Shown here piece by piece: positions 18,647 to 27,176 of a stretch of 64,000 nt of DNA. The translations under genes were made by a program, and so were the position numbers. Each line of letters opens with the position of its first letter. Position 1 is the first letter of the stretch. Source of the stretch: Desulfosporosinus orientis DSM 765 (GTDB taxonomy: Bacteria; Bacillota; Desulfitobacteriia; Desulfitobacteriales; Desulfitobacteriaceae); the NCBI RefSeq assembly GCF_000235605.1, contig NC_016584.1:2778001-2842000 (forward strand), written 5' to 3'. Below the pieces are notes generated by a model. The model made no database searches. It saw only the letters and a list, made by a program, of their open reading frames with translations, and had not been told where the DNA came from.

Positions 18647-18871
18647 ATGTCCATCAATTCAACACATGCTGAAACGGCTATGGTGGTGCGCTATCAGACC
18701 GGATTGAATGCCGAGGGCCTTCCCCTTACCCGCCAGAAATCCCTGGCGAAAGTAAAAGAAAGCGCTGCTATCGAAGAGGTTTATGCGGTTGCCACAGCAC
18801 TTTTCAGTTTACTGGAATATCCCATCGTAGAGATACGTCGCAACAGCAGTTATATTCTCACTGAAGAATAG
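18647..18871 (+). CDS. DUF1659 family small protein
   Basis: The 74-residue protein starts at ATG 18647 behind AAAGGAG; an upstream in-frame ATG at 18629 lacks a site. The text MVVRYQTGLNAEGLPLTRQKSLAKVKESA, followed by EEVYAVATALFSLLEYPI, matches DUF1659, a family of small conserved Firmicutes proteins. It is almost always followed by a DUF2922 gene, as here (37-bp gap). The function of the pair is unknown. Confidence 0.85.
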   Translation: MSINSTHAETAMVVRYQTGLNAEGLPLTRQKSLAKVKESAAIEEVYAVATALFSLLEYPIVEIRRNSSYILTEE

Positions 18872-18908
18872 TGTGTCAATATTCAAGATAGAAAGGAAGT
18901 GATTATCC

Positions 18909-19148
18909 ATGCCAACGGCAACTCAGAAAGTTGTTCGCCTCGTCTTCACCGTCGCCGGCGGAGGCACGTTTTCCATGACACTGCCCTCGCCAAGGGCGGA
19001 CCTGACCCAGGCGGAAGTTGAGCAGGTCATGGATCTCCTTATCGAAAAGAATATTTTTGAGCTTCCCGACGGCGACCTCGTTGCCAAACGGGATGCCAAA
19101 ATCATAGAAACAGTGACGGAAGATATTTTTGACCCACCTGTTGCTTAA
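18909..19148 (+). CDS. DUF2922 family small protein
   Basis: A 79-residue protein with the DUF2922 pattern: VVRLVFTVAGGGTFSMTLPSPRADLTQAEVEQVMDLLIEKNIF and a C-terminal hydrophobic end. GGAAGTG at the end of the gap serves as ribosome binding site. It forms an operon with the DUF1659 gene just upstream, the usual arrangement in spore-forming Firmicutes. No reaction or partner is known. Confidence 0.87.
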   Translation: MPTATQKVVRLVFTVAGGGTFSMTLPSPRADLTQAEVEQVMDLLIEKNIFELPDGDLVAKRDAKIIETVTEDIFDPPVA

Positions 19149-19218
19149 AATGTTTTGATATCGGCGCAAACTCGGTAAAAGTCCAGTCCATACCCCAAAT
19201 TGAATAAATCAAACCAAA

Positions 19219-19256
19219 AATGGCGGCCGGCTGTTAACCGGCCGCCATTCTTGTGG
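19219..19256 (+). terminator. Terminator after the DUF1659/DUF2922 pair
   Basis: A perfect 12-bp GC-rich stem (AATGGCGGCCGG at 19219-19230 with CCGGCCGCCATT at 19238-19249). The following T-run is weak (CTTGT). Confidence 0.65.
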
Positions 19257-19353
19257 TCTGCTGTTTCTTCCTGGGTATCCTCCGGCAAGTCCGCACCTTC
19301 TTAAGCACGGGCACATATTGTGTAGAAAGTAACCAGGAAGGATCGATGCGCGA

Positions 19354-20430
19354 ATGACTCCCACAGCGGAACGCACCCCGCGGATTATCGCGGCTGAAAT
19401 AAATACAATTAATTATCAGACCGGAAGGGCTCTGCTGGCTAACGCTATTGAGATCGGCGGGCGACTGAAAGAAGCCAAGGCTCTGGTCCGGCACGGGGAA
19501 TGGGGCCAATGGCTGGCGGAGTCTGTCCGTTATTCCCAGCGCTCAGCCGGGCGGTTGATTCAGCTTTATGAGGCCTATGGCGCTTCCCCTGATCTTGAAG
19601 CCGATCCAAATTGGTCAGCGCTGTCTAATTTGACCTACACCAACGCCCTCATCCTCCTCGACGTCCCGGAAGAACTGCGGACGGACTTTATCGCCCACAA
19701 CGATGTCGGGAACATGTCTTCCCGGCAGCTTAAGCGGGCTGTGGGAATTGCCGGGGCTGATGGAGACGGGGAGCGCGCCCCGTCTCTGCAGAAACTCGAT
19801 CAGGCCCTGCGGAAGATCGACGAACTGGAAAAGACGCTGAACACCATGATCACTAAAATCAGCGACCTTGCCGACCAGGTCCGGAGCCTGGAGCAGCGGG
19901 TGGAGGAGGCAGCGTCAAAATTCCGGGCAGGACGGACGAGAGCCGCGGGCAAAGAAGTGAATTCGGACGACAGCCCAAAAGAAGCAGCGCTGGCTGAGGC
20001 CCAAAACCTCCCAGCCGCCGGCCCTCCCATACCCGTCCCAGGCACCGAATTCCCCGAATCCCCTCAAGTCTCCGAAATGGCGGAACCAGCCGCTCCGGAA
20101 GCGGTGCCGGCCAAAGTACGCTCCGCCTCCACGCGTTCCTCAGCTCCCGTCCTCGTCACGTCTGATTTAACGGTGCCCGAGTTTCCCAAGTTTACAGCCT
20201 CAGGATTTGAAAACGCCGATCCTGAATACTATACCCGGCAGGCCGAATCCCTGTTTGAATTTCACCGCAGCAATATTTACAATTCCTTTGAGCAGCTCAC
20301 CCTGTTGTTGACCGTGCTAACCAGGAAGGACAAGGAGATGAAGGAGAGACTGCGCAAGCAGCTCAAAGCCTTCCTGGAGAACATGGCCAAGAGCATCAGT
20401 CAATGGCCCCCTGCGATTAAAATGTCTTAA
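19354..20430 (+). CDS. DUF3102 domain protein
   Basis: The 358-residue protein begins with a DUF3102 domain (AAEINTINYQTGRALLANAIEIGGRLKEAKALVRHGEWGQWL, then RSAGRLIQLYEAYG), a helical domain found in phage- and plasmid-related and chromosomal DNA-associated proteins. A coiled-coil stretch (residues ~145-190, LDQALRKIDELEKTLNTM) follows, then a proline/alanine/serine-rich linker and a C-terminal helical region. Codon use is more GC-rich than the neighbours, which may mean transfer. The function is unknown; a DNA-bound regulatory or partition-like role is possible. Confidence 0.75.
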   Translation: MTPTAERTPRIIAAEINTINYQTGRALLANAIEIGGRLKEAKALVRHGEWGQWLAESVRYSQRSAGRLIQLYEAYGASPDLEADPNWSALSNLTYTNALILLDVPEELRTDFIAHNDVGNMSSRQLKRAVGIAGADGDGERAPSLQKLDQALRKIDELEKTLNTMITKISDLADQVRSLEQRVEEAASKFRAGRTRAAGKEVNSDDSPKEAALAEAQNLPAAGPPIPVPGTEFPESPQVSEMAEPAAPEAVPAKVRSASTRSSAPVLVTSDLTVPEFPKFTASGFENADPEYYTRQAESLFEFHRSNIYNSFEQLTLLLTVLTRKDKEMKERLRKQLKAFLENMAKSISQWPPAIKMS

Positions 20431-20642
20431 ACGGGACCGGATATCACCTGGCCCGAACGAAATGGCACAAAACTTCAATTGGATTATGTGAGAATTTAAG
20501 CCTGCTTTAGCCTCTCTGAAAAATTACTTATTTTTATGGCGTGTAAGATAAAATATTGACGAATTTATCTATAAGCCATAAAATGACAATGAAATTATTC
20601 TAATTCCCTTCGCACTAAATGTAATAGGATTGAGGTGAAGGT

Positions 20643-22097
20643 ATGGAGACTAGGTTCAAGGACATCATCAATCGATTTCCGTTTTTTTGTAACCTTTTAG
20701 AAAGCCTTGACGAAGCTGTATATTTTTGTGATGTTAATGGCCGTCTGTTTTATATCAATAAAGTGGCAGAGCGATTGGATGGGTATACCAACGACGAACT
20801 TTATGGCCGCTCTATAGGGGATGCCTATGGTTTAGATAACAGAACCAGTCCGATGCTGCTGGCTTTGACTACGGAAAAACCCGTGGTGAATAAAGCTTTT
20901 CGCTATATTGTTAATGGCCGGGAGGTTTATCAGATTTGTAATGCCCGCCCTGTTTTTTTTGAAGGGGAAAAAGTGGGGGCCTATACTATTCAAAAAGATA
21001 TGACTCAGTTAATGGAGGTAATAGAACAAAATATCAGTCTGCAAAAGAAAGTTTATTTGCCAAATGGGGATGATCCCAAGAAAGCTCACCAAGATATCGT
21101 TGGTTTGGACCGCCTTATCGGAGAGCACCCCCTTTTTAGGGAATGCAAGGAAATGGCAATAAGAGCGGCTAAAAGTGATTCTCCAGTTCTTCTCGTCGGG
21201 GAAACGGGCAGCGGGAAAGAACTCTTTGCCCGCTGTATCCATCAAAACAGCAACAGGAAAGAAGGCCCCTTTCTGGCCATCAATTGCGCAGCGATTCCGG
21301 AAACTTTGCTGGAGAGCATCCTTTTTGGTACTTCTAAGGGTATTTATACCGGGGCGGTGGAACGGAAAGGCCTTTTTGAAGAGGCTGAAGGAGGCACCTT
21401 GTTTTTAGACGAAATCAATTCCATGCCTCTCTTTTCCCAGGCAAAACTGCTTCGGGCTTTGGAGGAAAAAGAAATTCAACATCTTGGCAGTAAAGAGCGA
21501 ATCAAGATCAATGCCCGGATTATCAGCAGCAGCAACGTTTTCCCGGAGGAGGCAATCAGTAAAGAACAGATTCGGGAAGATCTTTTTTATCGTGTGGCCG
21601 TGGTGAATATTATGATCCCCAGCTTAGTCAGCCGCAAAAGTGATGTGTTTTTACTAACCAACCATTTTATCAAGTTGTACAATGAGAGCTTCCAAAAACA
21701 TATCATTGGTCTCGATGACGAAGTTTTAAGATTCTTTTCGGATTTCTCCTGGCCCGGTAATGTCCGCCAGCTGAAGCATTGTCTGGAAGCAGCCATGAAC
21801 TTAGTTACTGATTACGATCGGAAAATTAGAATGAAACATCTACCTGCTTATCTGCTTTCCGGAAATAATGCCACCACTGGTGGTTACATCCAAAAAAAGA
21901 CGATTGATAACAATAAACATCTTAAATATTCCGAACCGGATAGGACCAGCGTCTTTTTAATGATTTTTGAGAAAGAAAAAGAAGAGATTATCCAAGCATT
22001 AATGGAGAATAAAGGGAATGTATCCAAAACCGCCAAGCAATTAGGAATGCATCGTCAGTCTCTTATTTATAGGATAAAAAAATATAAGATAACATAG
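20643..22097 (+). CDS. Sigma-54-dependent activator of methyltransferase cluster 1
   Basis: The 484-residue enhancer-binding protein has an N-terminal PAS domain (~15-130: EAVYFCDVNGRLFYINKVAERLDGY), an AAA+ domain and a Fis-type helix-turn-helix. Walker A is GETGSGKE at 186-193. The sigma-54 contact loop reads GIYTGA at 233-238 instead of the common GAFTGA. Walker B is GTLFLDE at 251-257. The C-terminal helix-turn-helix is NKGNVSKTAKQLGMHRQSLIYRI. It lies directly upstream of a -24/-12 promoter driving the MttB gene, so it very likely switches that operon on when a ligand (perhaps the methylated amine) binds PAS. Confidence 0.93.
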   Translation: METRFKDIINRFPFFCNLLESLDEAVYFCDVNGRLFYINKVAERLDGYTNDELYGRSIGDAYGLDNRTSPMLLALTTEKPVVNKAFRYIVNGREVYQICNARPVFFEGEKVGAYTIQKDMTQLMEVIEQNISLQKKVYLPNGDDPKKAHQDIVGLDRLIGEHPLFRECKEMAIRAAKSDSPVLLVGETGSGKELFARCIHQNSNRKEGPFLAINCAAIPETLLESILFGTSKGIYTGAVERKGLFEEAEGGTLFLDEINSMPLFSQAKLLRALEEKEIQHLGSKERIKINARIISSSNVFPEEAISKEQIREDLFYRVAVVNIMIPSLVSRKSDVFLLTNHFIKLYNESFQKHIIGLDDEVLRFFSDFSWPGNVRQLKHCLEAAMNLVTDYDRKIRMKHLPAYLLSGNNATTGGYIQKKTIDNNKHLKYSEPDRTSVFLMIFEKEKEEIIQALMENKGNVSKTAKQLGMHRQSLIYRIKKYKIT

Positions 22098-22122
22098 ATA
22101 GTAATTTACAAATTGCTTGATA

Positions 22123-22156
22123 AACAGCCTGCCTCTTTTGGCAGGCTTGTTTCTTT
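22123..22156 (+). terminator. Terminator after the sigma-54 activator
   Basis: GCCTGCC (22127-22133) pairs with GGCAGGC (22140-22146), followed by TTGTTTCTTTT. It isolates the activator from the operon it controls. Confidence 0.8.
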
Positions 22157-22174
22157 TCAAAAAGTCTAAACAAT

Positions 22175-22213
22175 TTTGAACAATAGTATTTAAAAATAAA
22201 CTATTTTAGTCAA
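22175..22213. promoter_or_regulatory. Possible enhancer site for activator 1
   Basis: An imperfect long palindrome, TTGA..AATAGT (22182-22187) against ACTATT..TCAA (22200-22205), lies ~60-85 bp upstream of the -24 box. Placement fits an upstream activating sequence, but it is the only copy and AT-rich, so it may be chance. Confidence 0.35.
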
Positions 22214-22262
22214 ATGTTTAAACTTAAGAGCTAAATTAAGGCATTATTCATAAATTTTTTGC

Positions 22263-22278
22263 TGGCATGAATATTGCG
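22263..22278 (+). promoter_or_regulatory. Sigma-54 promoter (-24/-12) of methyltransferase cluster 1
   Basis: TGGCATGAATATTGC matches the sigma-54 consensus (TGGCAC..TTGC), with GG at 22264-22265 and GC at 22276-22277, exactly ten bases apart. It lies 48 bp before the MttB start and follows a gene for a sigma-54 activator. Very similar to the site at 40033. Confidence 0.9.
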
Positions 22279-22324
22279 TATATTAAACTGCGGTTGAGAT
22301 TAAAAAGTTAAGGAGGCTTCAGTT

Positions 22325-23731
22325 ATGCAAAGGTATCAGATTTTGTCACAGAATGAAATCGGTCAAATTCATGAGACAAGCTTACGGATCATGGAAGAGG
22401 TAGGAGTGATTTTCAGTTACGCCCCGGCTCGGGAAATCCTGGCCAAGGGAGGGGCCAAGGTTGATGGGCAAAGAGTTTATTTTCCCAAAGCTATGGTGGA
22501 AAGAGAAATAAAAAAAGCTCCCTCTTCCTTTACCCTTTACGCCAGGAACCCTGAAAAGAATGTTTTGATTAATACGCAGAAAACAGCCTATGTTGGTCCC
22601 TATGGCTCACCCTTTGTTATGGATATGGACAACGGTCGCCGTTTAGCAAAGTTGGAAGATTTTATTAACATCTGCAAACTGGAACACAAAATGGATAACA
22701 TTGACATCATGAGCCACATTCCCTGTGAGCCTCAAGACGTGGATGTAGAGGTTCGTAGTTTGGAGATGGTTTATCAGACACTGAAACACAGTGATAAACC
22801 TTTGATGGCCACAGTTTTAGGTTATGAGATGACAAAAAGGAACCTGGAAATGGCTGCAATCGTTTTCGGCGGTCTGGAAGTGATCAAAGAAAAACCCGTT
22901 GCAGTAGGCATTCCCTGTACCTTAACCCCTCTTAGCTACGATGACAAAATGGCAGGGGCCATTATTGCCTATGCAGAATACCGGCAGCCGCAGTTAGTGA
23001 ACTCACTCTGCATCGCCGGGGCAACGACTCCTGTCACCGTCGCCGGTACAGTAGCCCTCCAGAATGCAGAAGTTCTCGCAGGTATCGTTCTGGCCCAGTT
23101 GGTCAGTGAAGGAACTCCAATTATCTATTCTGCATCCTCTTCCAATGCCGAAATGAGCAACGGTTCTCTGGCGATTGGCACTCCGGAAGATGCGGTATTT
23201 TCACTGATCAATGGTCAGTTAGCTAAATTCTATAATCTTCCCTGTCGGATCAGCGGTGCTCTTTCCGACAGCAAATGTGCGGATGCTCAGGCGGCATACG
23301 AATCTATGCTTACTTTGAGCATGGCCCAAATGGCCGGCGGCAATTTCATTCTTCACAGTGCCGGTATCATCGACACCTATAACACGATTTCACTGGAAAA
23401 AATGATGTTTGACGATGAAATTATTGGTATGATTCGCCGTATTGATCAGGGTGTTGTCGTCAATGAAGAAACCCTGGCCTTCGATGTCACCAAGGAGGTT
23501 GGTCCTCAGGGCCAATTCCTCACCCATGTCCATACCTTCAACCATTTCCGCAAAGAATTCTACCGTCCAATCCTGAGCGATCGTAATAATCCCACCCAGT
23601 GGGAAGCAGAGGGTTCTCTTACGGCAGAAAAGAGAGCCAATGCCCGCTGGAAGAAACTCCTTGAAGAATACGCAGAACCTGTTTTAGACAAAGATGTAGA
23701 TGCCGCCTTAAGAAAATATAAGGATAAATAG
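22325..23731 (+). CDS. Non-pyrrolysine MttB-family methyltransferase (cluster 1)
   Basis: This 468-residue member of the trimethylamine methyltransferase (MttB) superfamily has no in-frame amber codon, so it belongs to the large non-pyrrolysine branch. Characterised members (e.g. glycine betaine MtgB of Desulfitobacterium) demethylate quaternary amines and methylate a corrinoid protein. Family text includes ETSLRIMEEVGVIFSY at the start, AYVGPYGSPFVMDMDNGRR, and GPQGQFLTHVHTFNHFRKEFY near the end. GGAGG precedes ATG 22325. Neighbouring genes (BCCT transporter, corrinoid protein, MtgA-like enzyme) complete a demethylation route. The actual substrate (betaine, carnitine, choline-like) cannot be read from sequence. 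Confidence 0.93.
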   Translation: MQRYQILSQNEIGQIHETSLRIMEEVGVIFSYAPAREILAKGGAKVDGQRVYFPKAMVEREIKKAPSSFTLYARNPEKNVLINTQKTAYVGPYGSPFVMDMDNGRRLAKLEDFINICKLEHKMDNIDIMSHIPCEPQDVDVEVRSLEMVYQTLKHSDKPLMATVLGYEMTKRNLEMAAIVFGGLEVIKEKPVAVGIPCTLTPLSYDDKMAGAIIAYAEYRQPQLVNSLCIAGATTPVTVAGTVALQNAEVLAGIVLAQLVSEGTPIIYSASSSNAEMSNGSLAIGTPEDAVFSLINGQLAKFYNLPCRISGALSDSKCADAQAAYESMLTLSMAQMAGGNFILHSAGIIDTYNTISLEKMMFDDEIIGMIRRIDQGVVVNEETLAFDVTKEVGPQGQFLTHVHTFNHFRKEFYRPILSDRNNPTQWEAEGSLTAEKRANARWKKLLEEYAEPVLDKDVDAALRKYKDK

Positions 23732-23853
23732 AATCTGATAGCATCACGGGATGTTATTTAATACCGGCATCAGAACAGAAAAATGCTTAAAACAGTTGCT
23801 GGTGTAATTGTTTGTTCTTGCTTAAAAATATGCAGAACAGAGGTGTAATAAAT

Positions 23854-25362
23854 ATGAAAGCCAAAGCCGATAATCAAGCCCAAATCGACCATATGTTGTT
23901 TTGGCCCCCCTTGCTGGCGATTGTATTAATTTGTGCTTTTATCGTTATAAATCCGGAAGCAGGTAATAATGCCGTCAACAGCCTATTCGCAGTGGTAACC
24001 GGTAAGCTTGGCTGGACCTACGAGATATTTGTCCTAGCTAACATAGGGCTAATCCTATACTTCATTTTCGGCAAATATGCCAATAAGAGATTTGGGGAAG
24101 AAAAGCCGGAATTCAGTACCTTGACCTGGCTGGGAATGCTCTTCACGGCAGGTACCACGGGCACTATCTTTTTTTGGGCCACCATCGAATTCTATTACTT
24201 TCTCTCCGGACCACCCTTTGGGCTAGAGCCCTTTTCCCCCGGAGCTTGGGATTGGTCCATGGCCTACAGTCTCTTTAACTGGGGAATAGGCGGTTATGGA
24301 CTTTATGTAGCAATTGGGGTTGTTTTTGGTTATTTTTTCTTTGTTCAGAAGAAAGAGGTTTTTCGTCCAAGTACGGCCTGCGAAACTTTCTTAGGAAAAC
24401 AGGCTAGTGGAGCTGTTGGTAAGGTCATTGATATCTTCTATATGATTGGAGTTATAGCAGGGGTTAGTACCTCAATTGGCTTAGGAACTCCAATTATAAG
24501 TGAACTAATTACCAAGATATCCGGCATTCAGCATACCCTGGGCTTGGATGCAGCCATTATCATTATCTGGACGATCATTTTCACAGTTTCCGTTTATTCA
24601 GGCCTGGAAAAGGGGATTGCTTTTCTCAGTAATGTCCGGGTTTATTTGGGATATGGCTTGTTGATTTTTGTTATTTTTGTTGGGCCAACAACATTTATGT
24701 TAAACAATTTTTTTGATGCCTTAGGTATTTCCCTGAATAATTTTATGCGGATGAGCCTGTATACGGATGCCCACCTGCAGACCGGCTTCCCCCAAGGTTG
24801 GACCATTTTCTTCTATGCCTGGTTTATGTCCTTTGCCCTCAGTACAGGCATTTATCTGGCACGCATATCCAAAGGACGCACAGTTCGCGAATTTGCCTTG
24901 GGGGCTACATTTTCCGGGGTATTAAGCGCCTATCTCTATTTTGCGGTTCTGGGCAACTACAGTATTCAGGTCTTTAATGACAAGGTTATTGACGTAACCA
25001 AAATCTTTAACGATTATGGAGCCCAAAGGGCTGTTGTTGAAATCTGGAATACCCTGCCCTTGAGTATAATTATCCTGCCGGTTTTCATGATTCTGATTTT
25101 TATCTCCACTGCTAACGTTATTAATAGCGTGGCCTATACTTTGGCGATGGTTTCGTCAAAAGAACTGAAGAGCGGAGAAGAGCCAGGCAAGTTGAGCAGG
25201 ATAGTCTGGGCAGTTATTCTTGGCTGTCTAAGCCTGACACTAATGTTTTTGGGCGGCCTTAAACCACTCCAGACATCGGCTACTGCCGGATCGTTCCCGA
25301 CGATGATCATTATGGGTCTAATATTTTATGGCTTTCTGAAAGAACCCAAACAGTGGGATTAA
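23854..25362 (+). CDS. BCCT-family transporter for a quaternary amine
   Basis: The start is ATG 23854 behind AGAGGTG; a further in-frame TTG at 23812 has no site. The ~502-residue protein has about 12 membrane helices of the betaine/carnitine/choline transporter family. The usual substrate-binding helix motif is changed: where BetP and CaiT have an FYWAWW segment, this protein reads FFYAWF in GWTIFFYAWFMSFALSTG. It then continues with the conserved LARISKGRTVREF. Placement between the MttB and corrinoid genes suggests uptake of the methyl donor. The absence of long charged tails suggests an exchanger or uptake carrier rather than an osmosensor. Confidence 0.93.
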   Translation: MKAKADNQAQIDHMLFWPPLLAIVLICAFIVINPEAGNNAVNSLFAVVTGKLGWTYEIFVLANIGLILYFIFGKYANKRFGEEKPEFSTLTWLGMLFTAGTTGTIFFWATIEFYYFLSGPPFGLEPFSPGAWDWSMAYSLFNWGIGGYGLYVAIGVVFGYFFFVQKKEVFRPSTACETFLGKQASGAVGKVIDIFYMIGVIAGVSTSIGLGTPIISELITKISGIQHTLGLDAAIIIIWTIIFTVSVYSGLEKGIAFLSNVRVYLGYGLLIFVIFVGPTTFMLNNFFDALGISLNNFMRMSLYTDAHLQTGFPQGWTIFFYAWFMSFALSTGIYLARISKGRTVREFALGATFSGVLSAYLYFAVLGNYSIQVFNDKVIDVTKIFNDYGAQRAVVEIWNTLPLSIIILPVFMILIFISTANVINSVAYTLAMVSSKELKSGEEPGKLSRIVWAVILGCLSLTLMFLGGLKPLQTSATAGSFPTMIIMGLIFYGFLKEPKQWD

Positions 25363-25457
25363 TAAGTAATGGAAATTAATTTTTTGAATGAAAATTTTTT
25401 AAGAGAAAGTCCTGGGATGGAATATTCCAACTTTATGGAAATAGGGAGGAAATAATA

Positions 25458-26090
25458 ATGAGCGATTTCATTAAGTTAGCAGAGGCTGTCTTCCGGGGAG
25501 ACTTTGGCGGCGCAGGTCAAATCACCAAAGAACTTATCGATAATGGTACGGATCCCTTAGCTATCATCAACCAAGGATTAATCGCAGGTATGGATATCGT
25601 AGCCCCTAAGTTTAAAGCCGGTGAAATGTTTGTGCCGGAAGTAATGATGGCTGCTCGGGCCATGGCTGTGGGCATGGAATTACTGAAACCATTAATTAAT
25701 GATGTAGATATTCCTTCGAAAGGAACCGTCCTCATAGGGACTGTAGCCGGGGATCTCCACGACATCGGTAAAAACTTAGTAGCCATGATTCTGGAAAGCG
25801 GCGGCTTCAAGGTTGTCGATTTAGGTGTGGACGTCTCCGTAGAAAAATTTGTTGAGGCAGCAAAGCAATATAATCCTCAGGTTATTGGTATGTCTGCCCT
25901 TTTAACCACAACCATGGTTGCCATGAAGGATACCATTGATGCCCTTAGGGAAGCAGGTTTGCGCAATAACTTGAAAATTATTGTGGGTGGGGCTCCTTTA
26001 TCCCAGGAATTTTCCGACCAAATCGGTGCGGACGGTTATGCCTCGGATGCCATGGCCGCCAAGGAACTTTGCGAGAAACTTGTGGGTTAG
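25458..26090 (+). CDS. Corrinoid (B12-binding) methyl carrier protein, cluster 1
   Basis: The 210-residue MtgC/MttC-type protein has an N-terminal helical cap (residues ~1-85) and a B12-binding Rossmann domain. The cobalt-coordinating motif DxHxxG is DLHDIG at 99-104, with His101 as lower ligand. MSALLTTTMVAMKDTIDALRE follows. It accepts the methyl group from the MttB homologue and passes it to the MtgA-like enzyme encoded next. AGGGAGG precedes ATG 25458. About 65% identical by eye to the two corrinoid proteins of cluster 2. Confidence 0.95.
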   Translation: MSDFIKLAEAVFRGDFGGAGQITKELIDNGTDPLAIINQGLIAGMDIVAPKFKAGEMFVPEVMMAARAMAVGMELLKPLINDVDIPSKGTVLIGTVAGDLHDIGKNLVAMILESGGFKVVDLGVDVSVEKFVEAAKQYNPQVIGMSALLTTTMVAMKDTIDALREAGLRNNLKIIVGGAPLSQEFSDQIGADGYASDAMAAKELCEKLVG

Positions 26091-26179
26091 TACGTTTGAA
26101 TACGGTTCGGGCAGTGATAGAACTGCCTGAACCATTTCCATAAATTTGATGTGAAATATATAAGAAAGTAGGTTAAGAG

Positions 26180-26980
26180 ATGTTAATTATCGGAGAACTT
26201 ATCAATACGAGCAGAAAAGCCATTAAAGAAGCAGTGGCCAACAAAGATGCCGATTATATTAAACAAGTGGCCAGAGACCAGTGGGAAGCCGGAGCAAATT
26301 ATATTGATGTTAACTGCGGAACCATGGTTCATAACGAGGCTGAGATCATGGAATGGCTGGTTAATACGGTACAGGAAGCGGTTGAGGCACCCCTCAGTAT
26401 TGACAGCCCGGATCCCAAAGTCATTGAAGCCGGTTTAAAACTTGTGAAATATGGCCAGCCCATGATTAATTCCATTTCTGATGAGAAGGAACGTTTTGAG
26501 AGCATCTTACCATTAGTCGTTAGATACAATTCTAAAATTGTAGCCTTATGCATGGATGATACCGGAATGCCGGAAACCGGCGAGGATCGGGTACGAGTAG
26601 CCAAAAGCCTTTATCGAAAACTTACGGAAGCCGGTGTTCCCGACGAAAATATTTACTTTGACCCCCTGGTTAAGCCCGTTAGTGCCGTAGAAAAAGCGGG
26701 TGTTGAAGTATTGGAGTCCATAAAACTTATCAAATTATTATATCCTAATGTACATTTTACTTGCGGTCTCAGCAATGTTTCCTATGGACTGCCCAACCGT
26801 AAAGTATTAAACAGGCTGTTCGTTGTGCAGACCATGACTGTGGGGATGGATGGTTATATTCTTAATCCTACAGATAAAGAAATGATGGGAGTTATTTATG
26901 CTTCCCAGGCATTATTGGGTCAGGACTCTTATTGTATGAATTATTTGACCGCTCATCGCAAAGGTATCTACGATATTTAA
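26180..26980 (+). CDS. MtgA-like methylcobamide:tetrahydrofolate methyltransferase
   Basis: The 266-residue pterin-binding TIM-barrel protein belongs to the MtrH/MtgA/AcsE-related family. It has LIIGELINTSRKAIKEAV at the start, YIDVNCGTM, PLSIDSPDPKVIEAGL and FTCGLSNVSYGLPNRK. It likely moves the methyl group from the corrinoid protein to tetrahydrofolate, giving methyl-THF for energy metabolism or acetyl-CoA synthesis. The closest relative in the window is the cluster 2 copy at 46379, with the same start and length. Last gene of the sigma-54 operon. Confidence 0.92.
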   Translation: MLIIGELINTSRKAIKEAVANKDADYIKQVARDQWEAGANYIDVNCGTMVHNEAEIMEWLVNTVQEAVEAPLSIDSPDPKVIEAGLKLVKYGQPMINSISDEKERFESILPLVVRYNSKIVALCMDDTGMPETGEDRVRVAKSLYRKLTEAGVPDENIYFDPLVKPVSAVEKAGVEVLESIKLIKLLYPNVHFTCGLSNVSYGLPNRKVLNRLFVVQTMTVGMDGYILNPTDKEMMGVIYASQALLGQDSYCMNYLTAHRKGIYDI

Positions 26981-27068
26981 CAGAAGGTTAAGCCTCGGAA
27001 AGAGAGAACTGCTCCCATTTGACTTGCAAATGGGCTAATTCGTTTGATGATATGCTATTAAACTTTTG

Positions 27069-27093
27069 GCCCGGTTGAATCCGGGCTTTGTTG
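27069..27093 (+). terminator. Weak terminator after methyltransferase cluster 1
   Basis: GCCCGG (27069-27074) pairs with CCGGGC (27081-27086), followed by TTTGTTG. It may allow some readthrough into the MFS gene. Confidence 0.6.
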
Positions 27094-27176
27094 TCCAACA
27101 GAAAAGCTGTATAGGATCAGGAAATGTATATAGCATCTGCAATCGTTTTTATAATTAAGAAAGGAGTTGACCAGAG

